From: JBFJVZ01 sp041623895
Lineage (GTDB): Bacteria > Planctomycetota > Planctomycetia > Pirellulales > Pirellulaceae
DNA: 28,803 nt
NCBI GenBank assembly: GCA_041623895.1
Contig: JBFJVZ010000035.1
Coordinates: 1 to 28,803, forward strand
Direction of reading: 5' to 3'
The notes under the pieces are model-generated. The model saw only the letters and a list, made by a program, of their open reading frames with translations, did not search any database and was not told the origin of the DNA. Below are positions 1 through 7,470 of this stretch, piece by piece (within the stretch, counting starts at the first letter, position 1; every line of letters begins with the position of its first letter). The position numbers and the translations under genes were made by a program.

Positions 1-427
1 CTCGCTTTCTTTGCCGGGGGAGAAGGGAGCCAGTTTAGAGTAGGCTGGGCTCGGAGAGGAAGTCGCGAGCCCGCAATCCATCGAACACCGATCGCAGTTT
101 CGAGCTTTCGTTGGACGCCGAAGTTGGACCAGCCGAAGTCAGTTTGAAAATCTCCAAAATGCTGTCGGTGGGGGAGACCGACGCGAGTTTCGGCCACTTT
201 GCCAGCCCGCTCCGGTGGCCGACCTGGGAGTAGCTTGGCATCGAGAAATTAAGGTGACAGCACCATCAACCCGTTGGAAACGAGATGTTTCTGCACAGAG
301 CAACAAACGACCGTTTTCTGTTCACCGTGTTCCTTCTATACGGCGACCGGTTTCATCGACCGATAGGACGCTGCATCCGAGGCTACAAGATGTCGCCGCT
401 GCCCGCTGAAGACCGCAGCGCGACGCT
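1..427. other. Stretch without a supported gene
   Basis: I see no convincing gene here. Short open frames exist on both strands (for example about 68 codons on the minus strand from 241 down to 35), but none shows a recognisable domain or a clear ribosome site. The first 35 bases, read on the minus strand, are a C-rich run (CTCCCTTCTCCCCC). That resembles short intergenic repeats I associate with planctomycete genomes, but this cannot be confirmed from one window. The stretch lies downstream of the minus-strand peptidase gene and may hold its 3' untranslated region. Confidence 0.5.
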
Positions 428-2038
428 TCACAATCCCAAAAACTCCGGGCCCTGTTTGAAGACCACGTCGACGGGGATTCCTTGTTCGCTTAGCCGATCG
501 AGTTCGGCTTGCAGCTGCCCGCCAATCACGCCTTTCTCTTTGACCAGTTTGGCTGCACCGGCGTAGTCGCCGTCGCCTTGCAGCGTTAACAACCAGGCTG
601 ACAAGTCTTGCGTGGCCTTCGCAAACCGATCGACATTCACACGGTATTTGCCGTCGGCCGTGCGTTCGAAAGCGCCGGCGTCGCGGAAGAAATTGAAGCG
701 AATCATGTTGGCCTTGCCGTGCGCGCTGGAGGCACCAAACCTGACGCTGCGGAAGATGCCCGCCATGAAGGTCACGTAGAAATCGTTCAGGTCGCTTTCG
801 ATTTCCCCACGCTGGTGCAATTGGTTGATCATGTGCAACCCCAGGATGTCCGCTTTTCCTTCTTCGATCGCGGCCGAGTGTTCCTTCAAAGCGTTGCGAA
901 CGGTACTACTGCCGTCAATCGTGTTTTTGATCCCCAATCCGTGGGCAACTTCGTGGAACATGGTGTTGCTGAAGAACGCGTCAAACGTGATGTGTTTTCG
1001 CTGATCGTCGGCAATCAATTCGTCGGCGATCGGGATCAGAATCTTATCGAACTTGGCACGCATCGCATTCTTCAGCTGCAGCCGCCGCGTGCCTTTTTGC
1101 AATTGGACCTGTTCGTCGTTGGGTAAATTGATCGCGATGGTTTTTGATCCGGCGTTGCAATCACCCGCGTAATAGATCACGTCGTACGCATTCAGTTCAG
1201 TGTCGCTGCCCGGTTGTTCCGCTTTGTACTGATCGGGCACGGGCAGCGTCGCTTGCAGTTCGGGTAAAAACTGCGAGTATTTGGCCAGTCGCTGGCTCCA
1301 CTGTTTGTCTTTGATCAAAACGTAACATTCATGAGCTGCCTTGTAGCCAAACAATTGGTCTTCGTAGGTTTCGATGGGGCCGATCACGACATCAATCGTG
1401 TTATCGTGCATGTCCAGCCAGGCCAGGTCGCTGGGTTGATAATCATCAGTCAGCAGTGCATCAGCCCGCAAAAGCAGGTATCGCTTCAAGCCGGCGTCTT
1501 CTGCCAACTCGGCTGCCCGCTTTAAAAGCTGCGCTGCGTCCTCCATTTCTTTATCGAACATTTCTCGATAGGGTACGACTTTCAACGCACCGGAATCGTC
1601 GCGGCGGATGAACGTGTACAAGTCATCTTTGCCGGAAAGATTTGCGGCATTGAATTCTTCTTTGCTCATATCGGCCGGGTAAAAGTTGGCCCCAGCCGGC
1701 TTGGGACCAAAGCCGTTCATGAACGGTTGGTTTCCATCCAGTCGATCCCAGGGCCCATAATTGATGCGGGCGAATCGCCGCAGCTTTCGATCTTCGGTTG
1801 ATTTCAGCAGATCTTTTCGCCTTCCGAATGCTTCGTACCAAAAGCAGCGATCCATGATTGTTGCCGCTTCGATCAGGATCGGAATCATCAGTTTCTGATT
1901 CGCCGAAAGTTGCGTTGTGTCGGTGGTCAGTTCGACGGACGCGTACTTTGCTAGTTTTTGCTGGATGTTGCCCGTATCGTCTGCGGGAGATGCCAAAACG
2001 GTCAGCAAGATCGGGAATGTTGCAATTACTGGACGCAT
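428..2038 (-). CDS. Exported M49-like (dipeptidyl-peptidase III family) zinc metallopeptidase
   Basis: The 536-residue product starts with a signal-peptide-like segment (residues 1-18, hydrophobic, with an SPADD junction), so it probably acts in the periplasm. Near residue 361 is HEVAHGLG, a zinc-binding HExxH. About 30 residues later comes EEGKADILG, which matches the second M49 motif (EExxAD) that gives the third zinc ligand and a neighbouring acidic residue. Enzymes of this family remove dipeptides from the N-termini of peptides. Classical members carry a hexapeptide HExxGH. This protein has the shorter five-residue form, so assignment to the wider M49-like clan is firmer than the exact activity. 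It is shorter than eukaryotic DPP III (about 730 residues). The ATG start fits the signal peptide, though no clear ribosome site precedes it. It is divergent from the small membrane protein at 2172, with a 133-bp gap. Confidence 0.8.
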   Translation of the reverse strand: MRPVIATFPILLTVLASPADDTGNIQQKLAKYASVELTTDTTQLSANQKLMIPILIEAATIMDRCFWYEAFGRRKDLLKSTEDRKLRRFARINYGPWDRLDGNQPFMNGFGPKPAGANFYPADMSKEEFNAANLSGKDDLYTFIRRDDSGALKVVPYREMFDKEMEDAAQLLKRAAELAEDAGLKRYLLLRADALLTDDYQPSDLAWLDMHDNTIDVVIGPIETYEDQLFGYKAAHECYVLIKDKQWSQRLAKYSQFLPELQATLPVPDQYKAEQPGSDTELNAYDVIYYAGDCNAGSKTIAINLPNDEQVQLQKGTRRLQLKNAMRAKFDKILIPIADELIADDQRKHITFDAFFSNTMFHEVAHGLGIKNTIDGSSTVRNALKEHSAAIEEGKADILGLHMINQLHQRGEIESDLNDFYVTFMAGIFRSVRFGASSAHGKANMIRFNFFRDAGAFERTADGKYRVNVDRFAKATQDLSAWLLTLQGDGDYAGAAKLVKEKGVIGGQLQAELDRLSEQGIPVDVVFKQGPEFLGL

Positions 2039-2171
2039 GAGGTTTCTGCTGCTGGGATCGTGTTCATTTTGGGAAGCGACGCGTCGATTGTATCGTGCGG
2101 GCGGAGTAAAATGGAATCATCCCACCGTGGTGAGTGCATCGCCACCGTGACTGCAGATCAGCGGGCAAAGC

Positions 2172-2585
2172 ATGAGTAACCCTTACCAGCCGGCGAAGCT
2201 TATTGACGAAGGCCTGAGGCAAGGTGAGTCAAAAGACTCTCGTTTTTGCACTTGGATGGGGATGCTGGCCGCGATTTTGGCGACGCCGTTGAGTGCACTT
2301 CTTGTGCTCGCCGCCGGCTTGATGATGATCAGAATGTCGGGTTTGCAGTCCGATTTTGGTGCCATGGCCGGCGACAAGCTTTTTCAATCCGGCTTGATCA
2401 TCGGTGCGGTTGTCGCTGTCGTGTTGTCTGGACTATCGGCTTATTTAGCAATTCGTTCAGCCATTCACTATTTTGCCGAGGAACGCCAAAAGGGTGGCAT
2501 TTACCTGTTTGCATCGCTGGTGACATCCTCGTTGATTCTGGTGTTTCTGTTGCTGGATGTCATGCTTCACACCGCGCTGCAGTAG
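2172..2585 (+). CDS. Small membrane protein, three predicted transmembrane helices
   Basis: This 137-residue hypothetical protein begins MSNPYQPAK, an opening often seen on small planctomycete membrane proteins of unknown role. After a short polar N-terminus there are three hydrophobic stretches (about residues 26-52, 68-93 and 108-131), so it should sit in the cytoplasmic membrane. No catalytic motif is visible and I cannot assign a function. It is transcribed away from the M49-like peptidase and runs toward the Gly/Gln-rich protein, whose stop codon lies only 11 bases past its own. Confidence 0.65.
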   Translation: MSNPYQPAKLIDEGLRQGESKDSRFCTWMGMLAAILATPLSALLVLAAGLMMIRMSGLQSDFGAMAGDKLFQSGLIIGAVVAVVLSGLSAYLAIRSAIHYFAEERQKGGIYLFASLVTSSLILVFLLLDVMLHTALQ

Positions 2586-2596
2586 AAGTCAGGCAT

Positions 2597-3472
2597 TCAT
2601 TCGCTGGCGGATGTGGAATGGTCACTGGCGTAGGAATCGCCATCGCTGCCGTGCTTTGTCAGCGACGCGACAACCGCTTTCGCTTTCTCAAGTTCGGTTG
2701 CTGAAAAGAACGGCGTGTCACCCAAATACCGTGATTCGGTACGATTGATCTTTTTCAGTCGCGTCCAGTGCAAACCGCTGGCCAGGTGCCATGCGACTGC
2801 TTGGGCCGTGTTTTGCTTGATCTCCCCGCGTCCAAGTTGATCGCATAATTTGCTAACACGAACGTCATCAGTAAATTGATCAATGGGAATGATGCGATAA
2901 GCCAACCGTGGATGCGGTTCCGGTTTGCCATGTTCCAAACAAACGGTTGTGGCAGTTAGCTTGCGAGTCTTACCGGGTGGAATTCTCATCAGGCCGCCGA
3001 ATTGCATTCCCTGTCCCTGTCCGAAGCCCTGTTGCCCAAGTCCCTGTCCCTGCTGTCCGAAGCCTTGACCTTGGCCCGCGTTGAAACCGCCGCCAACCCC
3101 CTGAGAAGCTCCGCCGGCATTTTGGTTGCCGCCACCCGGAAAGCCATCACCGGCGCCGAAGTTTTGCCCGCCGGGGTTACGGCCAAATTGCGCCAACACG
3201 GGGACAGCTGCAAAAGCGCGTGGCAGCTGAACGTGCAACACGGCGTCGGTGTTGTTCCGCAACAACACATTCGCCTTCGCGGCATCCAAGGCAATGAACC
3301 GCACGTCGATCAAATCATCGTCGATGCCGCGGAATAACTCCGTGGCTTGACCTCCTGAATCCAGCCGCTCGCCATTCGTATTCTTGCTGAGTTCGACGGC
3401 AGCTGCGCTGGCAGACAAGATCAGTGTGGCAGCGGTTGGTAACAGCAGTTGCCAGAAGTGTCGTATGTTCAT
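2597..3472 (-). CDS. Secreted hypothetical protein with a Gly/Gln-rich central region
   Basis: The frame is open from 3682, but the ATG at 3472 is the better start. It is preceded on the minus strand by GGGTGAACGAA and gives a classic signal peptide (MNIRHFWQLLLPTAATLILS... ending in ASAAA). The resulting product is 291 residues. The N-terminal part has a short beta-rich segment. Residues about 100-155 are low complexity, built from Gly, Gln, Asn and Phe (repeats like GQGFGQQGQGLGQ). The C-terminal half contains two cysteines (TTVCLEHG, SKLCDQLG) and a helical end. I recognise no family. The pattern suggests a secreted or envelope protein with a flexible linker. It converges on the membrane-protein gene at 2172-2585. 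Confidence 0.65.
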   Translation of the reverse strand: MNIRHFWQLLLPTAATLILSASAAAVELSKNTNGERLDSGGQATELFRGIDDDLIDVRFIALDAAKANVLLRNNTDAVLHVQLPRAFAAVPVLAQFGRNPGGQNFGAGDGFPGGGNQNAGGASQGVGGGFNAGQGQGFGQQGQGLGQQGFGQGQGMQFGGLMRIPPGKTRKLTATTVCLEHGKPEPHPRLAYRIIPIDQFTDDVRVSKLCDQLGRGEIKQNTAQAVAWHLASGLHWTRLKKINRTESRYLGDTPFFSATELEKAKAVVASLTKHGSDGDSYASDHSTSASE

Positions 3473-3891
3473 TTCGTTCACCCGTGTTGATGAGTTTTTG
3501 CGTTTGTGGATCGAGCCTGTGCACCGACCGAGACGTAGAAGACGCAGGCGGATGCCGGAAAGATCCCGGCAACTGGATATGCAGGCTGCGTGCCAATTTC
3601 TGGTGAAAGTCATCAAAGATGGTGTGCACTGACAACAAAGAGCAGCAAAATAGCCTGATTCTGATTTGCCAGCGGGTGACAATCTGCGGCGACGAATCAG
3701 ACTACAAGGGGCGCAAATCGAACATCTGTTTCATTCTGCTACAGGATTATGGAATACGCAGAATGTGAAACATGTTGCACCGTTCCCCGCTATGGCAAAA
3801 AGGGTGAAGCGACAACAATCAAGGTCGTCCGTCTGCACCGGTAAGGCTGCGAAAGATCTGCTCAGCCTGCCGTCTACCGAAAAAGAGAACA
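3473..3891. other. Divergent intergenic region upstream of DAHP synthase
   Basis: These 419 bases separate the minus-strand Gly/Gln-rich gene from the plus-strand DAHP synthase gene, so both promoters should lie here. The only structure I can support is the imperfect inverted repeat at 3727-3772. Short open frames in the stretch have no recognisable product. Confidence 0.5.
3727..3772. repeat. Imperfect inverted repeat upstream of DAHP synthase
   Basis: The left arm TGTTTCATTCTGC (3727-3739) pairs with the right arm GCAGAATGTGAAACA (3758-3772). All 13 bases of the left arm match, apart from a two-base bulge in the right arm, across an 18-base loop. It ends 119 bases before the DAHP synthase start. 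There is no following T-run, so a simple intrinsic terminator is unlikely. It could be an operator, a leader hairpin or a mobile palindromic repeat. The sequence alone does not decide. Confidence 0.6.
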
Positions 3892-5241
3892 ATGTTAATG
3901 ACAGCCTGGGATCCTCCATCGTGGAGGCAGAAAACCGCACTTCAGCAGCCTGAATACGAGGATCCGGCGGAGTTAGCGCGTGTGCTGGAAACGCTTTCGT
4001 TGCGTCCGCCGCTGGTTACCAGCTGGGAAGTCGAACGTTTGAAGAGTCAATTGTCGGCGGCCGCTGAGGGTCGTGCTTTCCTGCTGCAGGGCGGCGATTG
4101 CAGTGAAAGTTTCGCCGATTGCAGAGCCGATCCAATCGAAGAAAAGCTCAAACTGCTGTTGCAGATGAGCCTGGTGCTGATTCATGGTCTCCGCAAGCCC
4201 GTGATCCGGGTCGGTCGTATCGCCGGTCAATACGCCAAGCCGCGATCATCTGATACGCAAACCCGCGATGGCGTGACCTTGCCGTCCTACCGCGGTGATT
4301 GTGTGAACCGTCCCGCCTTCACGGCCGAAGACCGCAAGAATCGTCCGGACTTGTTGCTCGGTGCCTATGAAAGATCCGCAGCGACGTTGAACTATCTGCG
4401 GGCTTTGACGGAGGGCGGCTTTGCGGATTTGCATCGACCGGATCTTTGGGAGTTGGACTTCGTCAGCAAGTCAGTCAGTTCCGAAGAGTATCATCAGATG
4501 GTTCGCGGTATCGATGATTCCCTGCGTTTTATCGACTCGATTGGAGGAGCGAACACCGCCGATCTCTCGCGAGTTGATTTTTACACTTCGCATGAGGCAT
4601 TGTTGCTGCCGTACGAACAAGCGCTAACGCGTCGGGCAATCAGTTTGGAAGGCTGGTACAACCTGGGCACACACTTTCCTTGGATTGGCGAGCGCACGCG
4701 AGCGGTAGACGGTGCGCACGTTGAGTACTTTCGCGGCTTGCGAAATCCGATCGGCGTGAAGATTGGTCCCACGGCGACTCCGGCCGAGGTACAACAGTTG
4801 CTGTCCGTGCTAAATCCCGATCGCGAGCCCGGCCGCATGACGTTGATCTGTCGTTTTGGCGCCGAGCGGATCGAAGATGTATTGCCGCCGATCATTCAGG
4901 CGGTGCAGCAGTCGGGGCATCCCGTGCTCTGGTCGGTCGATCCCATGCATGGCAACACCATCACGACCGAAGAAGGCATCAAGACTCGTCGCTTTGATGA
5001 TATCTTGGACGAGGTCCGCAAGTCGTTCGCAATCCATGCCGACCAAGGCACGATCGTCGGCGGTGTGCACCTGGAGTTGACCGGCAATAATGTCACAGAA
5101 TGCATCGGCGGTGCCGGTGGGCCGAAATCGACCGAGTTGTCACGGGCTTACGAAAGTAACGTTGACCCGCGATTGAATTATGACCAGGCGATGGAAATCG
5201 CTTTCCTGATCGCCCATCAGTCGCGGGGCAATGATCGGTAG
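3892..5241 (+). CDS. aroG: Class II 3-deoxy-D-arabino-heptulosonate-7-phosphate (DAHP) synthase
   Basis: It joins phosphoenolpyruvate and erythrose 4-phosphate to form DAHP, the first step of aromatic amino acid synthesis, in the cytoplasm. The 449-residue product shows the class II hallmarks in order: the N-terminal WDPPSWRQK...QQPEY segment, LLQGGDCSESF (metal-binding Cys about 70), RVGRIAGQYAKPRS, KIGPT, DPMHGNT (metal His about 353), GGVHLELTGNNVTECIGG (metal Glu about 394) and a late Asp in NVDPRLNYDQ. Length is usual for the plant/bacterial class II group. The ATG at 3892 and the in-frame ATG at 3898 are both plausible; AAAGAGAAC just upstream could serve either. No other shikimate gene is nearby. 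The palindrome at 3727-3772 is the only visible candidate control element. The class II assignment is very secure, the symbol less so (aroF/aroG/aroH usage varies). Confidence 0.96.
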   Translation: MLMTAWDPPSWRQKTALQQPEYEDPAELARVLETLSLRPPLVTSWEVERLKSQLSAAAEGRAFLLQGGDCSESFADCRADPIEEKLKLLLQMSLVLIHGLRKPVIRVGRIAGQYAKPRSSDTQTRDGVTLPSYRGDCVNRPAFTAEDRKNRPDLLLGAYERSAATLNYLRALTEGGFADLHRPDLWELDFVSKSVSSEEYHQMVRGIDDSLRFIDSIGGANTADLSRVDFYTSHEALLLPYEQALTRRAISLEGWYNLGTHFPWIGERTRAVDGAHVEYFRGLRNPIGVKIGPTATPAEVQQLLSVLNPDREPGRMTLICRFGAERIEDVLPPIIQAVQQSGHPVLWSVDPMHGNTITTEEGIKTRRFDDILDEVRKSFAIHADQGTIVGGVHLELTGNNVTECIGGAGGPKSTELSRAYESNVDPRLNYDQAMEIAFLIAHQSRGNDR

Positions 5242-5269
5242 AGTCGGAAAAGATCCAGATTGTTCTTGT

Positions 5270-5290
5270 CGGAAGTCTGGGTGACTTCCG
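5270..5290. repeat. Palindromic repeat, copy 1 (CGGAAGTC stem)
   Basis: A perfect 8-bp inverted repeat, CGGAAGTC (5270-5277) and GACTTCCG (5283-5290), surrounds a five-base loop TGGGT. It begins 28 bases past the DAHP synthase stop. The same stem with a different loop occurs at 7413-7432, so this is a repeated element and not just a gene-specific terminator. The bases after it (GTCTACTTTTCATT) are only mildly T-rich, but a termination role on the plus strand is possible. Confidence 0.7.
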
Positions 5291-5363
5291 GTCTACTTTT
5301 CATTACGTTCGACCGCGAAGCGGACGACGACTTTTAGCCGTTCGCCACGGATGCTGCCCACTA

Positions 5364-5687
5364 ATGACGACGATCCCCAAACCACAGCCCACCGCGCTGC
5401 AGCGAAAAATTGGTGAAGCCGTTTTGGGACTATCCGCAGGCGAAGTGGTTAGCTTTGGCGATATCGCTGCTCGTGCCGGTCGGCCGGACGCATCTCGCGC
5501 AGCCGGTGCGGTCTTGGCCAAATCCGCAGACACGTTGCCGTGGTGGCGTGTCGTTTACAGTGACGGACATCTACCGCCGTGCAACCCGAGCTTGCAGGCC
5601 GAACGATTGGCCGAGGAAGGCGTGAAGTTGAAGGGTTTTCGCGTGATCTGTTCGCCCAGTGGTCGATTCGCCACGGATTCGGAGTAA
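5364..5687 (+). CDS. Alkyltransferase-like (ATL) protein of the MGMT family
   Basis: The 107-residue protein matches the DNA-binding domain of O6-alkylguanine-DNA alkyltransferases. It has the helix-turn-helix segment VVSFGDIAARAG (residues 28-39) followed by PDASRAAGAVLAKS, where Arg45 fits the base-flipping arginine finger. The usual active site PCHRV is here PWWRVV (residues 59-64), so the alkyl-accepting Cys is a Trp and the next His is also a Trp. Without the Cys it cannot transfer an alkyl group. Known ATL proteins (PWHRV) bind alkylated guanine and pass the damage to nucleotide excision repair, so a damage-sensing role is the best inference. It stands alone between DAHP synthase and the sulfatase, whose start is 41 bases downstream. 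No strong ribosome site is seen. Confidence 0.85.
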   Translation: MTTIPKPQPTALQRKIGEAVLGLSAGEVVSFGDIAARAGRPDASRAAGAVLAKSADTLPWWRVVYSDGHLPPCNPSLQAERLAEEGVKLKGFRVICSPSGRFATDSE

Positions 5688-5728
5688 AACATGAGCGACC
5701 AGAAACCTTTCTCCTCCAATTACCAAAC

Positions 5729-7378
5729 ATGAATCTTCGACTCCAGCTTTTTGCAGTTTCGCTTGTCTTGGCCAGTTGTGGATTTGCCGCCGATCGGCCG
5801 AACATTCTGTTCATCATGTCGGATGATCACACGGCGCAGGCGATCGGCGCCTACGCCACGATTCTGAAAAAACTGGATCCCACGCCGACAATTGACACAC
5901 TGGCTGCCGAAGGCATTTGCTTTGACAACGCCTTCTGTACGAATTCGATCTGCACACCTTCACGGGCCTGCATCATCACCGGCCGGTACAACCACAACAA
6001 CGGTGTATTCGATTTGGGTGGAAAGATTTTGCCGCCCGATCAGACATTACCCATCCTGATGCGAGAGGCTGGTTACCAAACGGCGATCATTGGCAAATGG
6101 CATTTGAAGGTTGAACCGAACTTTGACTATTACAAGGTGTTGCCGGGCCAAGGCAAGTATTTTGACACCGAGTTTCGCATCCAAGGAGACAAGCCATGGC
6201 CAAAAAACACGATCGCTTATCCCGGGTCACATTCATCCGACATCATCACCGACGCTGCGCTTGACTGGTTCAAGAAAGATCGTGATCCCCGCAAACCGTT
6301 TTTCGTTTGTCATCAGTACAAGGCACCGCACGACTACTTTGAGAGTCATCCGCGTTACGACGGTTATCTAGCGGATGTCGATATTCCCGAACCGGTGTCG
6401 TTGTGGAGCAAACCGGACAAGTGGGGCTCCATCGCCACGCGGGGCCACAATGGCGAACTGGAGCCGCACATCGGGACGTCGATCGGCCGCCGCAATCCGC
6501 GTCGATCTTACGCCGCCGACTTGCCCAACCAGTTCCCCAATGAGTTCAAGTGGGATTACAAAGATCCCAAGCTTTCCGATGACCAGGTCAAACGGCTCGC
6601 CTACCAGGCTTACTTGAAAAAGTACTTGCGCTGTGTCAAAGGTGTCGATGACAACTTGAAACGTTTGTTTGATTATCTGAAACAAGAGAATTTGTTCGAC
6701 AACACGGTGATCATTTATACCGGTGACCAGGGATTTTGGCTGGGTGAACGAGATTACCAGGACAAACGTTGGGCCTATGACGCGTCCCAGCGGATGCCCT
6801 TCCTCGTCCGTTATCCAAACACGATTCCCGCCGGAATCCGCAGTGATGCAATCGTCGAAAATGTCGACTATCCGGCGTTGATGTTGGACTTTGCCGGGAT
6901 CGAAGTCCCCTCGTCGATGCAAGGCCGGTCGTTTCGCAGCATTTGTGAGACCGGCAAAGAACCCGCAGACTGGAAGCAAGCTGCTTATTATCGCTATTGG
7001 ATGCACATGGCTCATCACGACAATCCCGGCGAGATGGCGATTCGGACCAAAACCCATAAGCTGATTTACTTTTACGGGTGCGACTACAACGGGGAAAACC
7101 AGACACCGCCGGCCTGGGAGTTGTATGACCTGGTCAAAGACCGGGAAGAATTGCGAAACGTCTATGACGATCCGGCGTATGCCGAAGTTCGTGATCGCTT
7201 GAAAACGCAGTTTGCCAGGCTCCGGCAAGAGCTTGGAGACGACGGCTCGCATTATCCCAAATGCGAAAAAGTGGTCCAGGAGTTTTGGGACTATGACGAG
7301 TCCGATCGCCAGAAAGCAATCAAAATCTCAGCCGAATTCCGCAAACGCCGCGAAGCAATGTTGGCCGGTCGCAAGTAG
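5729..7378 (+). CDS. Exported type I sulfatase (formylglycine-dependent)
   Basis: The frame is open from 5579, but the ATG at 5729 gives a clean signal peptide (MNLRLQLFAVSLVLASCGFA, cut before ADRPN). The mature N-terminus then begins with the sulfatase core strand NILFIMSDDHT, whose Asp32 and Asp33 bind calcium. CTPSR at residues 75-79 is the motif whose Cys is converted to formylglycine, and GDQGFWLGE near residue 332 supplies further metal ligands. The 549-residue length and the C-terminal region fit family S1 sulfatases of planctomycetes and Bacteroidetes. They remove sulfate esters from polysaccharides in the periplasm or outside the cell. The substrate cannot be read from the sequence. 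No formylglycine-generating enzyme or second sulfatase is in the window. A palindromic repeat lies just after the stop. Confidence 0.93.
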   Translation: MNLRLQLFAVSLVLASCGFAADRPNILFIMSDDHTAQAIGAYATILKKLDPTPTIDTLAAEGICFDNAFCTNSICTPSRACIITGRYNHNNGVFDLGGKILPPDQTLPILMREAGYQTAIIGKWHLKVEPNFDYYKVLPGQGKYFDTEFRIQGDKPWPKNTIAYPGSHSSDIITDAALDWFKKDRDPRKPFFVCHQYKAPHDYFESHPRYDGYLADVDIPEPVSLWSKPDKWGSIATRGHNGELEPHIGTSIGRRNPRRSYAADLPNQFPNEFKWDYKDPKLSDDQVKRLAYQAYLKKYLRCVKGVDDNLKRLFDYLKQENLFDNTVIIYTGDQGFWLGERDYQDKRWAYDASQRMPFLVRYPNTIPAGIRSDAIVENVDYPALMLDFAGIEVPSSMQGRSFRSICETGKEPADWKQAAYYRYWMHMAHHDNPGEMAIRTKTHKLIYFYGCDYNGENQTPPAWELYDLVKDREELRNVYDDPAYAEVRDRLKTQFARLRQELGDDGSHYPKCEKVVQEFWDYDESDRQKAIKISAEFRKRREAMLAGRK

Positions 7379-7412
7379 AAGAACCATGCAGAAACGGGGC
7401 CTCATTCCGTAG

Positions 7413-7432
7413 CGGAAGTCGGGAGACTTCCG
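7413..7432. repeat. Palindromic repeat, copy 2 (CGGAAGTC stem)
   Basis: CGGAAGTC (7413-7420) and GACTTCCG (7425-7432) form a perfect 8-bp stem around the loop GGGA. The stem is identical to the one at 5270-5290. It sits between the convergent sulfatase and giant surface-protein genes, 34 bases after one stop and 38 bases before the other, a position where a bidirectional terminator could work. The following bases are not T-rich. Confidence 0.7.
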
Positions 7433-7470
7433 AAGTAGTCGTGCCGATTCAAGCGAATTTCTCTCAGGTA

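Noticed and set aside
215..409. Short plus-strand frame of 64 codons near the window start, with an 'EIKVTAPSTR' segment
   Set aside because: It recalls intergenic sequence around planctomycete repeats, but there is no domain, no ribosome site and no support as a gene.
6368..7252. A 294-codon minus-strand frame inside the sulfatase gene
   Set aside because: It lies fully antisense to a well-supported sulfatase and shows no domain; it is a codon-usage shadow.
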